Part shown: one piece after another, positions 40,646 to 47,693 of the stretch
Position numbering within the stretch: position 1 is the first letter of the stretch
How the letters are laid out: each line of letters opens with the position of its first letter
Assembly: GCA_021413885.1 (NCBI GenBank)
Contig: JAIOPM010000062.1
Location: 1 to 47,693, forward strand
DNA: 47,693 nt
Direction of reading: 5' to 3'
From: Planctomycetota bacterium
GTDB lineage: Bacteria > Planctomycetota > UBA1135 > GCA-002686595
The notes under the pieces: generated by a model
What the model was told of the DNA's origin: nothing
Databases searched by the model: none
What the model saw: only the letters and a program-made list of their open reading frames with translations
Translations under genes and position numbers: made by a program

Positions 40646-41623
40646 ATGAAGAGGATCCTCCTCGCCGTCGTCCTGTTCGCGTGGCTGCCGCGCGCCGAGG
40701 CAGGCGCGTTCGATCCGCGTTGTGCGCCGAGCGAAGCGACGTGGGTCGCGCACGTCGACGTCGAGGCCATGGGGCGCTCGCGGTTCTTGCTCGCGCTCCA
40801 TGATGCCGGCCAGGAGCTCGTGAACGACTTCGACTTCGACGTGATCGGTTCGCGCTTCGGCGTCGATCCGCTGCGCGAGCTCGCGTCGATCACGCTCTTG
40901 CCTGCGAGCGTGAAAAGCTCCGACGTCGTCGCGGTCGTCCGCGGTTCGACGCAGACGTCGGCCGCGTGGTCGCGTCTGATCGAGAAGAGTCGCTTCGTGC
41001 GCAAGGTCGCGGGCCACGATCTCTACCTCGTCGCCGGCCTCGAGTCGTTCGCGAGCGCGCTGCCGCAGGAGAGCGGTGGCGGACGGACGTTCGTCGTCGC
41101 GACGAGCGAAGCGGCTCTCGTCGCAGAACTCGCGGTGCTCGACGGGACGGCGAAGAGCCTTGCCGACGCCACCGCGACGAAGCTCGACATGCGTGCCTCC
41201 GTCGGCGCGATGTTCTGGGCGTCGGGTTCGATCGAGTCGGATCGTTCCGCGTTCGCCGCGCGTTCCATACAGTTGCTGCGCGAGATCGCGAACCTCGATC
41301 AGACGGAGGCGCGAACGATCGCGGAGCACGGCCGCGCGTTCTGCTTCGAGCTCGGCGAAGACGGCGCGGACCTCTTCACGCGCCTCGAGCTGGCGACCGC
41401 GACGTCGAGCGACGCCGAGGCGCTCGGCGACGTGCTGCGCGGCGTAGTGGCGAAGCTGAAGAGCTCGACCGGCGATTCGCCCGCGTCTCCGCGCATCGAA
41501 CGCCTGACGAATCCGCTGCGCATCGAAGGAACCGCCGCACGCGTCCGCGCGACGTACCGCTACGACGCCCGCACCTTCGTCGACGAAGTCGTGCGCGCCG
41601 AGAAGGAACTCGCCGTTCGCTGA
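40646..41623 (+). CDS. Secreted protein of unknown function
   Basis: This 325-residue exported protein has a signal peptide MKRILLAVVLFAWLPRAEAG. It then opens with a region typical of planctomycete DUF-type secreted proteins: WVAHVDVEAMGRSRFLLAL, DFDFDVIGSRFGVDPLRELA, SSDVVAVVRGS and GHDLYLVAGLESFA. It is a soluble alpha/beta sequence without cysteine pairs or a catalytic motif and has no assigned function. It begins 27 bases after the EAL gene stop, so it may be co-transcribed. Its stop is six bases from the convergent kinase gene. Confidence 0.7.
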   Translation: MKRILLAVVLFAWLPRAEAGAFDPRCAPSEATWVAHVDVEAMGRSRFLLALHDAGQELVNDFDFDVIGSRFGVDPLRELASITLLPASVKSSDVVAVVRGSTQTSAAWSRLIEKSRFVRKVAGHDLYLVAGLESFASALPQESGGGRTFVVATSEAALVAELAVLDGTAKSLADATATKLDMRASVGAMFWASGSIESDRSAFAARSIQLLREIANLDQTEARTIAEHGRAFCFELGEDGADLFTRLELATATSSDAEALGDVLRGVVAKLKSSTGDSPASPRIERLTNPLRIEGTAARVRATYRYDARTFVDEVVRAEKELAVR

Positions 41624-41629
41624 CGGCGG

Positions 41630-42934
41630 TCAGCGACTCGGCAGGAAGAGCTCGAACGTCGCGCCCGTTTGCGCGGGACGCACGTAGCGCAAGCGGCCGC
41701 CGAGTGCGCCCGCGAGGCGCGAACACACCGCGAGGCCGAGTCCCGCACGCGTGTCGGTCGCGTCGGTCTTGCAGAACGGTTCGAAGAGCGCGTTGACCGT
41801 CGACTCCGCGACCCCGCGGCCGGTGTCGGTGATCGCGAAACGCAACATCGGGCCTTCGCTGTCGCTCGACTCGTGCAGACCGACTTCGATCGTCAGGCTG
41901 CCGCGTTCGGTGTTGCGCGCGGCGTTGTCGACGAGTTCGTCGAGCACGCGCCGCACGCGCTCCGGCACCGTCTTGACCGTCGCCGGCAGCGCGGGCGCGC
42001 AACGGTAGAGCACGTCGATCGGCTTGCCTTGCACGGCGTCCTCCGCGCGGCGTGCGAGTTGGTCGGCGAGGTCGCGAGGGGAACACGCGCTCGCCACCGC
42101 GCGGTCGCGTCCGCCGTCGATCTCGGCGAGCTCGATCAGACCTTGGATCGTGTGCACGAGGTCGGTCGAGCGATCGACCACGTCCTCGAGCTTGCCCGTC
42201 GAAGGCGCGCCGCCGGAAGCCGAGTCGAGCGACGCGATGCTCTGCGCGAGCACCTCGAGCGTCGGCGCGAGCACGGTGTCGGCGATGTTGAGCAACAGCT
42301 GGCGCCGCGCGGAGAGTTCCGCTTCGGTGCGCCGCCACGACGCTTCGATCGCGTTGTTGGTCGTCTCGAGCGACGCCGCGTACGCGCGCGCTTCGCCTTC
42401 CGCGCGCTGGGCGGCGGCGAGGTGCTCGCGCTCGCGCAACGCGGCGTTCCACTTCTCGGTCAACGCGGTCGCGAGTTGGCAGACCTCGATCGTGTCGAAG
42501 GGCTTCTTCAGGATCAGCAGCCGATCGGTGCGTCCGAGACGCCGCACGACGTCTTGCCAACTGTGGTCGGAGAACGCCGTGCACACGACGACCTGCACGT
42601 CGGGATCGACGGCCCAGATCCGTTCGATCGTCTCGACGCCGTCGATGCCCGGCGGCATGCGCATGTCGACGAACGCCATCGCGAACGGTTTGCCGTCGGC
42701 GCGGGCGCGGCGTGCGGAGTCGACCGCTTGTTCGCCTTGGAGCGCGAAGTCGAGCTCGAAGAGCTCGAGTTCGGCGGACGGCTGCGCGGCGACGGGCTCA
42801 TCGTCGAAGAGCGCCGCTTCGGCGGACTGCAGCGCGACTTGGTCCGCGGCGCGGGTCGCGAGGACCTTGCGGAAGTCGTCGTGGATGCTGGCGTTGTCGT
42901 CGACGATCAGGACGCGTTTGTTCTCGGCTCGCAT
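41630..42934 (-). CDS. Receiver domain fused to a histidine-kinase-like domain lacking the His
   Basis: This 434-residue protein has an N-terminal receiver domain (residues 1-160) with D12/D13, phosphoacceptor Asp90 in FVDMRMPPGIDG, Thr119 and Lys144 (LKKPFD), all intact. A coiled coil (~160-210) follows, then a HisKA-like region. There the H-box reads NIADTVLAPTLEVL in place of the usual NMSHELRTPLNAIL, so Asp219 stands where His should be. The C-terminal ATPase domain keeps the N-box (ELVDNAARNT), DTGRGV and GLGLAVC. It may bind ATP but probably cannot autophosphorylate by the normal route. It lies nine bases downstream of a full kinase gene, which could phosphorylate Asp90 (inference). Confidence 0.87.
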   Translation of the reverse strand: MRAENKRVLIVDDNASIHDDFRKVLATRAADQVALQSAEAALFDDEPVAAQPSAELELFELDFALQGEQAVDSARRARADGKPFAMAFVDMRMPPGIDGVETIERIWAVDPDVQVVVCTAFSDHSWQDVVRRLGRTDRLLILKKPFDTIEVCQLATALTEKWNAALREREHLAAAQRAEGEARAYAASLETTNNAIEASWRRTEAELSARRQLLLNIADTVLAPTLEVLAQSIASLDSASGGAPSTGKLEDVVDRSTDLVHTIQGLIELAEIDGGRDRAVASACSPRDLADQLARRAEDAVQGKPIDVLYRCAPALPATVKTVPERVRRVLDELVDNAARNTERGSLTIEVGLHESSDSEGPMLRFAITDTGRGVAESTVNALFEPFCKTDATDTRAGLGLAVCSRLAGALGGRLRYVRPAQTGATFELFLPSR

Positions 42935-42943
42935 GGTGGTTTC

Positions 42944-44923
42944 CTAGACGTGAGGAGCGATCTCCAACGGCAGTTCGAGTGTGAACGTCGAGCCGCGCCC
43001 AGGCCCTTCGCTCGCCGCCTCGATGCGTCCGCCCATCTCGACGGCCGCGTTGGCCGACGAGTGCAGACCGAAACCATGGCCCCCGACCTTGGTCGTGAAG
43101 CCGTGGTTGAAGATTTGCGCGAGGTTCTCCGCGCGGATGCCGGAGCCGTCGTCGACGACGACGATGCGCAGGTGCTCGGCCGTAGTCTCGACGCGCACGC
43201 GGATGCGGCCGGGCTTGGTCTCCGCCTCGACGATCGCCTCGCGAGCGTTCTTGAAGAGGTTGACCAGGATCTGGACCAACTTGTGTCGGTCGAGCATCAC
43301 GCGGCCGAGGTTCGGAGTGTCGACGTCGAACACCGGACCCGCGCCGTCGCCGCGCGTCAGATCGCAGAGCGTCGCCGCGAGTTCGATCTGGTCCTCGACG
43401 CGCACGGCTTCGCGCAGCTCGTTCTTGCCGGCGAGTTCCTGTTGCGACGCGACCAGCGCGCGCAAGTGCTCGACGCCGGCGGTGAGCTTGTGCGTTTCCG
43501 CCGCGATCTCGTCCTGCTCGGTGCGCATCAACTTCGCGACCTCGGAGAGGAACGGCGCGACGTGCTTGCCCTTCGGATGCGTGGTGATGAACTCGCCGAG
43601 TTTGTCGCCCTGGCCCTCGATCATCTCGACGACGCGTTCGAGCTTGGCGAGTTTGTTGCCGCGCACGCGCTCGGAGATCACGTTGACCGCGACGTTGACG
43701 CTGTTCAGCGCGTTGCCGACGTTGTGCAGGACGCCGGTCGAGATCTCGGACATGCCGGCGACGCGCGCGGTGCGCACGACTTCAGCGCGCGAGTGCTCGA
43801 GCTTCTCCATCATCCGATCGAACTCGCCCGACAGGACGCCGATCTCGTCGTCGCGGCGGAGCTGCAACTTCGCGGACACGTCGTCGGTGCGGCCGATCGC
43901 GACCGCGTGCTCGGTCAGACGCGCGAGCGGCGCGAGAACGACCTTGCGCAGCACCGCGAGCAGGACGAACACGAGCAACGTGCCGGCGCCGAACGTCGAG
44001 ACCAACGCGTACTGCAACGCCTTCGAGCCGAACGCGCTGATGTCGCGCGGCAGGCTGGCGCGCAGGAGGAGAGTGGGGATCTTGCGCGCGTCGTCGACCG
44101 TCGCCCATGCGTCGAGCGTCTGGTCGTCGCGCGGCTCGACGATCAGCTCCGGCGAGCTCGTCACGCGATCGACCACCGCGGCGATGTCGTCGGGCAGTTT
44201 CGCGCCGGTCAGATCCCAGACCTGGAAGTCGACGGACGTGCGCTCGGCGACGTTCGCGACCAAAGCGTCGTCGATGCGTCGGCCGAGGATCACGGTGCCG
44301 ATCCACGGCAAGCCGCCGTCCGCAGACGGAATCGGACGCGACGAGAGAAACGTCGGACCGATCTCGGTGACCGAGAGACCGCAAACCGGATCGGGCAGCA
44401 GTTCCGCGCCGTCGGCTGCGTGCTTCTCGCGCACGAGCCACGGATGCGTCGACGCGATGCGGTCGAGCGACAGATCCTTGAGCGTCAGTCCGTTGCCGGT
44501 CTTCAGATCGAACGCGGCACCGGCGAGGATCTTCCCGTCGCGATCGACGACGTAGATCAGGTTGAGCCTCGCGTTGATGAACTCGCTCGCGGCGAAGTTC
44601 GCTCGGAGAAAGCGATCGATGTCCGCCTGGCGTTCGGCGTCGCGCGGCGCGTGGACGTCGTCGACGAAGCGCCGCGTCTCCTCCCACGCCGCCCACTCGA
44701 GGCAGCGCCGGTCGACGCGTTCGAGTTCGCCGTCGATCGCATGGCGCACGCGCTCGAGATCCTTGCGACCTTCGCGCACTTCGAGTTCGCCGAACCGCGG
44801 GAGCACCGCCCAACGCTGGACCGCGTAGTCGAGCAACGCGTACGCGCCGACGACCACCGTCAGGATCAGCGCGATCTTGGTGCGCAGGGACTTCTTCGGT
44901 CCGGAACTCACGTCGCTCTTCAT
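42944..44923 (-). CDS. Membrane sensor histidine kinase with CHASE4-like sensor and HAMP
   Basis: This 659-residue kinase has a membrane segment (~17-36), a large extracytoplasmic domain (~40-300, CHASE4-like; RCLEWAAWEETRRFVDDV, NLIYVVDRDGKILAG), a second membrane segment (~303-325), HAMP (~326-378) and an H-box of the variant form GVLHNVGNALNSVNVAVN with His400. The ATPase domain has KLVQILVNLFKNAREAI, VDDGSGIRAEN and GHGFGLHSS. All parts needed for autophosphorylation are present. It is the middle gene of a three-gene unit (45401 to 41630), with spacers of 7 and 9 bases. Confidence 0.92.
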   Translation of the reverse strand: MKSDVSSGPKKSLRTKIALILTVVVGAYALLDYAVQRWAVLPRFGELEVREGRKDLERVRHAIDGELERVDRRCLEWAAWEETRRFVDDVHAPRDAERQADIDRFLRANFAASEFINARLNLIYVVDRDGKILAGAAFDLKTGNGLTLKDLSLDRIASTHPWLVREKHAADGAELLPDPVCGLSVTEIGPTFLSSRPIPSADGGLPWIGTVILGRRIDDALVANVAERTSVDFQVWDLTGAKLPDDIAAVVDRVTSSPELIVEPRDDQTLDAWATVDDARKIPTLLLRASLPRDISAFGSKALQYALVSTFGAGTLLVFVLLAVLRKVVLAPLARLTEHAVAIGRTDDVSAKLQLRRDDEIGVLSGEFDRMMEKLEHSRAEVVRTARVAGMSEISTGVLHNVGNALNSVNVAVNVISERVRGNKLAKLERVVEMIEGQGDKLGEFITTHPKGKHVAPFLSEVAKLMRTEQDEIAAETHKLTAGVEHLRALVASQQELAGKNELREAVRVEDQIELAATLCDLTRGDGAGPVFDVDTPNLGRVMLDRHKLVQILVNLFKNAREAIVEAETKPGRIRVRVETTAEHLRIVVVDDGSGIRAENLAQIFNHGFTTKVGGHGFGLHSSANAAVEMGGRIEAASEGPGRGSTFTLELPLEIAPHV

Positions 44924-44930
44924 GCCGCGT

Positions 44931-45401
44931 TCAGGCGGCGAGGTCTTGACGCGGCGCGACGGCTTCCGGCTGCGCGGGCTGGTCCGCGCGACGACGCAAC
45001 GGCTCGGTCGCGGTGTTGATCAGATCGCAGAGCGACTGCAGCTCGTCGCCCTTGCGCAAGCGACAGTCCGCGGGCTTCTCGCCGGCGATCACCTGCTTCA
45101 GGTAGACCTCGAAGCGATAGATCGGTCCCGCGAATTTGTGCGTCACGAGGATGCCGACGAGCAACGTCAACGGCAGCATCACGACGAACGACACTGCGAG
45201 CACCTTCATCAAGTCGCCGCCGACCGCATCGAGCTGTGGCACGTTGCCTTCCGCGCGATCGGCCGCGATCGACAGCGCGACGCGCACGAAGAGCGTGTAT
45301 TGAAGGAGCAACGCCAGGGTCGAGACGCCGATGAAGCTCAGGATGAGGCTGAGCTGCAACGTGGGGCGGACGATCCTGAAACGACGTCGGTAGACGGGCA
45401 T
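44931..45401 (-). CDS. Two-helix membrane protein with HAMP-like region
   Basis: This 156-residue protein has two membrane helices (~13-38, LQLSLILSFIGVSTLALLLQ, and ~68-90, VLAVSFVVMLPLTLLVGILV). A HAMP-like segment follows (THKFAGPIYRFEVYLKQV, GEKPADCRLRKGDELQSL) and then a short polar tail. It has no output domain and probably transmits or scaffolds a signal to the downstream kinases (inference). Similar small HAMP proteins are found beside pilin-like genes in related genomes; here a pilin-like cluster is divergent 252 bases away. Confidence 0.75.
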   Translation of the reverse strand: MPVYRRRFRIVRPTLQLSLILSFIGVSTLALLLQYTLFVRVALSIAADRAEGNVPQLDAVGGDLMKVLAVSFVVMLPLTLLVGILVTHKFAGPIYRFEVYLKQVIAGEKPADCRLRKGDELQSLCDLINTATEPLRRRADQPAQPEAVAPRQDLAA

Positions 45402-45653
45402 GGAGGCACTCCGAGGGGCGAGCGAGAGCATCGGAGCGAACGTGGAAAGTCTTGAGTGCGCAGGTTCCTGGGCGCCGCGGAAGTTCCTTCCGGTCGGCAG
45501 CTCCGTCGCACCCGAGGACGCGCTTCGGAATCTCCTGTAGGCGTCAAGCGACGTTCGACGGCTTTTCGATAGCGAACCGTTCTCGGGAAGCGAGCGGAGC
45601 GTCGGGGCGCGCGCCTCAACGTTGCACCGTTGCTCGCGACTCGGGACGACTTG

Positions 45654-46244
45654 ATGCTGCGCAACCTCCGATCTCCGCACGGACACTCGCTCCTTCGTCG
45701 CTGCCGCTCCGGCATGACGATGATCGAGATCGTCGTCGCGTTCGCCGTGCTCGGCGTTTCGTTCACGATCTACAGCAGCGCGACGATCGCCGTGCGCAAC
45801 CAAGCGGGCACGGTGCGCGAGATGTCGGACGCCGCCGACGCGTGCCAGAAGGTCGTCGAGAGCCTGCGCGCCGAACCGTTCGACACGTTGGTCGCGCGCT
45901 TCGGTCGCGATCCCGACGACGATCCGGGCGGAGCGGGCACCGCGCCCGGCCCGAACTTCGCGGTGCCGGGCTTGCGGACGTTGGTCGGCGATCCCGACGG
46001 CAAGGCGGGCGAGATCGTGATGCCGGAGGTCGAGGTCCAGAACGGCGTGTGGCAATTGCGCGAGGACGCGAACGCCGCCGAGCTCGGCATGCCGCGCGAC
46101 TTGAACGGCGACAGCATCATCGACGGCGTCGATCACGGTCAGGACTACTTCCAGATCCCGGTCTGCGTGCGCGTCCGTTGGGACGGTCGCACGGGGCCTT
46201 GCAAGTACGAGCTCTTCGCGCTGCTCGTCGCCTACCGGAGGTGA
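45654..46244 (+). CDS. Type IV pilin-like protein (prepilin N-terminus)
   Basis: This 196-residue protein has a prepilin leader ending RCRSG, with cleavage after G20 before MTMIEIVVAFAVLGVSF; Glu25 is at position +5 and the hydrophobic helix is ~21-40. A type IV pilin-like or pseudopilin assembly role is likely. Residues 149-157 (DLNGDSIID) form an acidic EF-hand-like loop that could hold Ca2+. Two Cys flank the C-terminal region (C171, C183). The ATG at 45654 was preferred to a TTG at 45630 because it gives a normal short leader. It is followed by a second pilin-like gene after a one-base spacer. Confidence 0.85.
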   Translation: MLRNLRSPHGHSLLRRCRSGMTMIEIVVAFAVLGVSFTIYSSATIAVRNQAGTVREMSDAADACQKVVESLRAEPFDTLVARFGRDPDDDPGGAGTAPGPNFAVPGLRTLVGDPDGKAGEIVMPEVEVQNGVWQLREDANAAELGMPRDLNGDSIIDGVDHGQDYFQIPVCVRVRWDGRTGPCKYELFALLVAYRR

Positions 46245-46245
46245 C

Positions 46246-46836
46246 ATGACGACCCGCGGACGAGCCGGCTTCACCTTGATCGAAGCGATGATCGCGATCG
46301 CGCTGGTCGCCGTCGTCCTCGTCAAGGTCGGAATGCTCGCGAAGATGCGCTCGGACACGTCGGCGCACGAGAACACCGAGCTCGTGATCGACGACCAAGC
46401 GCGGCGCGTGCTCGAGCAGATCTCGTACGCGGTGATGGGCGCTTCGCGCGAACGCCTGATCCCCGATCCCGAGTCGCCGATCTATTCGAGCGAGCTGCGC
46501 TTCGAGGTCAGTCTCGGCCTCCAAGACGGCAAGGTCGTGTGGGGCGACGCGCAGTGGGTCGGGCTCGACAAGGGCGACAACCAAGTCGCGTGGCGCGAAC
46601 GTCCCGACGCGCCGGACGAGCGTCACGTCGTTTGGTGCAAGGTCGTGCGGCCGTTCCTCGAAGGCGAGTTGATGAACGGCGTCGACGACAACGGCAACGG
46701 GCTGATCGACGAGAAGGGGCTCGTCTTCACGCTCGAGGGCAGCAAGGTGACCGTGAGGCTCACGCTGGAACGCAAGAGCGAGTCCGGCGAGATCATCACG
46801 CACACGGTGGAGACGATGGTCACGTGTCGCAACTAG
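46246..46836 (+). CDS. Type IV pilin-like protein (PulJ/PilW-like)
   Basis: This 196-residue protein has a leader MTTRGRAG, with cleavage before FTLIEAMIAIALVAVVLV; Glu13 at +5 fits the prepilin peptidase site. Residues 147-156 (DDNGNGLIDE) again form an acidic loop like that of the neighbour, suggesting Ca2+ binding. It is a minor pilin or pseudopilin candidate. It starts one base after the previous stop and is followed by the PilX-like gene after a short spacer with GGGGGATCGGA. Confidence 0.85.
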   Translation: MTTRGRAGFTLIEAMIAIALVAVVLVKVGMLAKMRSDTSAHENTELVIDDQARRVLEQISYAVMGASRERLIPDPESPIYSSELRFEVSLGLQDGKVVWGDAQWVGLDKGDNQVAWRERPDAPDERHVVWCKVVRPFLEGELMNGVDDNGNGLIDEKGLVFTLEGSKVTVRLTLERKSESGEIITHTVETMVTCRN

Positions 46837-46847
46837 GGGGATCGGAA

Positions 46848-47693
46848 ATGCAGCAACGGGTTTCGGTTCGACGCGCGCGGCGGGGCGCGGTTCTCTTCGT
46901 GGCGCTGTTCGCGGCGGCGTCGGTCGCGGTGCTCGCGACGTGTCTCTTGCAGCTCTCGGGTTCGAGCCAGAAGCGCCAGCTCGCGTCCGTCGACTTGCGT
47001 CGCGCGTTCTACCTCGCCGACGCGGGCCTCGCCGAGGCGTACGGCGGCGTGACGATCGGCAAGACCGGCAACGTCGGCAGCGCGGCGGCGCCGGCGAAGC
47101 TCGGCAACGGCGTGTTGTGGGTCGAAGCGACCACCATCGACGACGATCACGTCAGGCTCGAGAGCGTCGGCATGTGCGGCCGCGCGCGCGCGAACCTCGA
47201 GATGACGGTCGAGCGCGGCGAGGAGAGCGTCGCGACGCTCGGCATGTTCGCGCACCAGCCGCTCACGGTTCCGCCGGGCTCGACGATCAAGGGTTTCGAT
47301 TCGAGCGAGCCCGCGTCGTCGGGCGGCATCACCAAGGGGCTGATCCCCGGCGGTTCGACGTCGGTGCCGGGACGCATGGGTTCCAACGGCAAGATCACGC
47401 TCAACGGCACGTTGCTGCAACCGACGGTCGTCAAAGCCGACCTCGCGCCCGGCGTCGGACAGACCGTGGTCGTCGGCCGCAACGTGACGCACACCGGTTC
47501 GATCACGCCGCGCGTCGGCGCCGCGCCGTTGCCCGACGTCGAGTTGCCGTTCGAGCCGGCCGGCACCGGCGTCGCGCACTCCGGCATCACGCCGTACGTC
47601 GTCCAATCCGGCGACGTCGGTCTGAAGTTCTTGTCGGTCGCGGCGGGAGCTCGCGCCGTCGTCCAAGGTCCGTGCAACCTCGTCGTCGAGGAC
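46848..47693 (+). CDS. PilX-like pilus assembly protein, cut by the window end
   Basis: The reading frame runs open for 282 codons to the window edge. It starts MQQRVSVRRARRGAVLFVAL with a hydrophobic segment (residues ~14-34) but without a classical G-x4-E prepilin site. The motif AFYLADAGLAEA after the helix is typical of PilX/PilX_N-type proteins. The rest is Gly/Ser/Val-rich beta sequence. It is the third gene of the pilin-like cluster, with RBS-like GGGGGA before the ATG. The 3' end and full length are unknown. Confidence 0.75.
   Translation, partial: MQQRVSVRRARRGAVLFVALFAAASVAVLATCLLQLSGSSQKRQLASVDLRRAFYLADAGLAEAYGGVTIGKTGNVGSAAAPAKLGNGVLWVEATTIDDDHVRLESVGMCGRARANLEMTVERGEESVATLGMFAHQPLTVPPGSTIKGFDSSEPASSGGITKGLIPGGSTSVPGRMGSNGKITLNGTLLQPTVVKADLAPGVGQTVVVGRNVTHTGSITPRVGAAPLPDVELPFEPAGTGVAHSGITPYVVQSGDVGLKFLSVAAGARAVVQGPCNLVVED

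Overview
The window is high-GC bacterial DNA with GTG as well as ATG starts and many secreted or lipoprotein products. It most resembles a planctomycete chromosome (inference). The pointers are an ECF-like sigma factor overlapping a membrane Ser/Thr kinase with a C-terminal helical repeat region, a ThuA-DUF1080 fusion, a tricorn-type S41 protease, AtuA (DUF1446) genes, repeat-rich secreted proteins and a pilin-like cluster. I saw no rRNA, tRNA, CRISPR array, phage or transposase gene. The gene set reads as ordinary chromosome.

Layout. 1-8.7 kb, minus strand: M16 protease, ECF sigma, Ser/Thr kinase, a secreted protein and a thioredoxin/SCO-like protein. 9.0-10.3 kb: a secreted repeat-rich protein. 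10.4-14.8 kb, minus strand: an ArsR-methyltransferase (SahR-like) regulator, with a perfect 16-bp palindrome at its start, followed 9 bp later by metH. 14.9-18.1 kb: a hybrid histidine kinase and an MFS transporter. 18.2-19.6 kb: ThuA-DUF1080. 19.6-23.9 kb, minus strand: a run of overlapping genes hpf, terC-like, purE, purK, sbtA, sbtB, with nhaR divergent from it. 24.9-28.2 kb: tricorn-type protease. 28.6-32.2 kb: SnoaL-like lipoprotein, LOG hydrolase, nrfH-nrfA and a convergent Smr gene. 32.3-33.6 kb: two Cys-rich secreted proteins. 33.7-38.4 kb, minus strand: split AtuA genes around a secreted helical-repeat gene, then pta and two FKBP lipoproteins. 38.6-41.6 kb: GGDEF-EAL protein and a secreted protein. 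41.6-45.4 kb, minus strand: a three-gene signalling operon containing a likely pseudo-histidine-kinase. 45.7 kb to the end: three type IV pilin-like genes, the last cut by the window edge.

The strongest signals are these. (1) A family of four ~105-bp intergenic palindromes (positions 1-81, 8746-8849, 10258-10362, 34570-34671). Their arms keep perfect or near-perfect pairing through compensatory changes while the loops drift, and three of the four sit 1-10 bp from stop codons. (2) An apparent operon that joins a bicarbonate transporter and its PII-like regulator (sbtAB) to purE-purK, whose PurK step consumes bicarbonate, with a TerC/Alx-like gene in the same run and a Na+-type regulator (NhaR) opposite. 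(3) The SahR-like regulator, its palindrome and metH. (4) A NrfA whose catalytic heme motif is CXXCH rather than CXXCK. (5) A REC-kinase whose phosphoacceptor His appears to be Asp. Metabolically the window suggests nitrite ammonification, methionine-cycle control, acetyl-phosphate metabolism and c-di-GMP breakdown.
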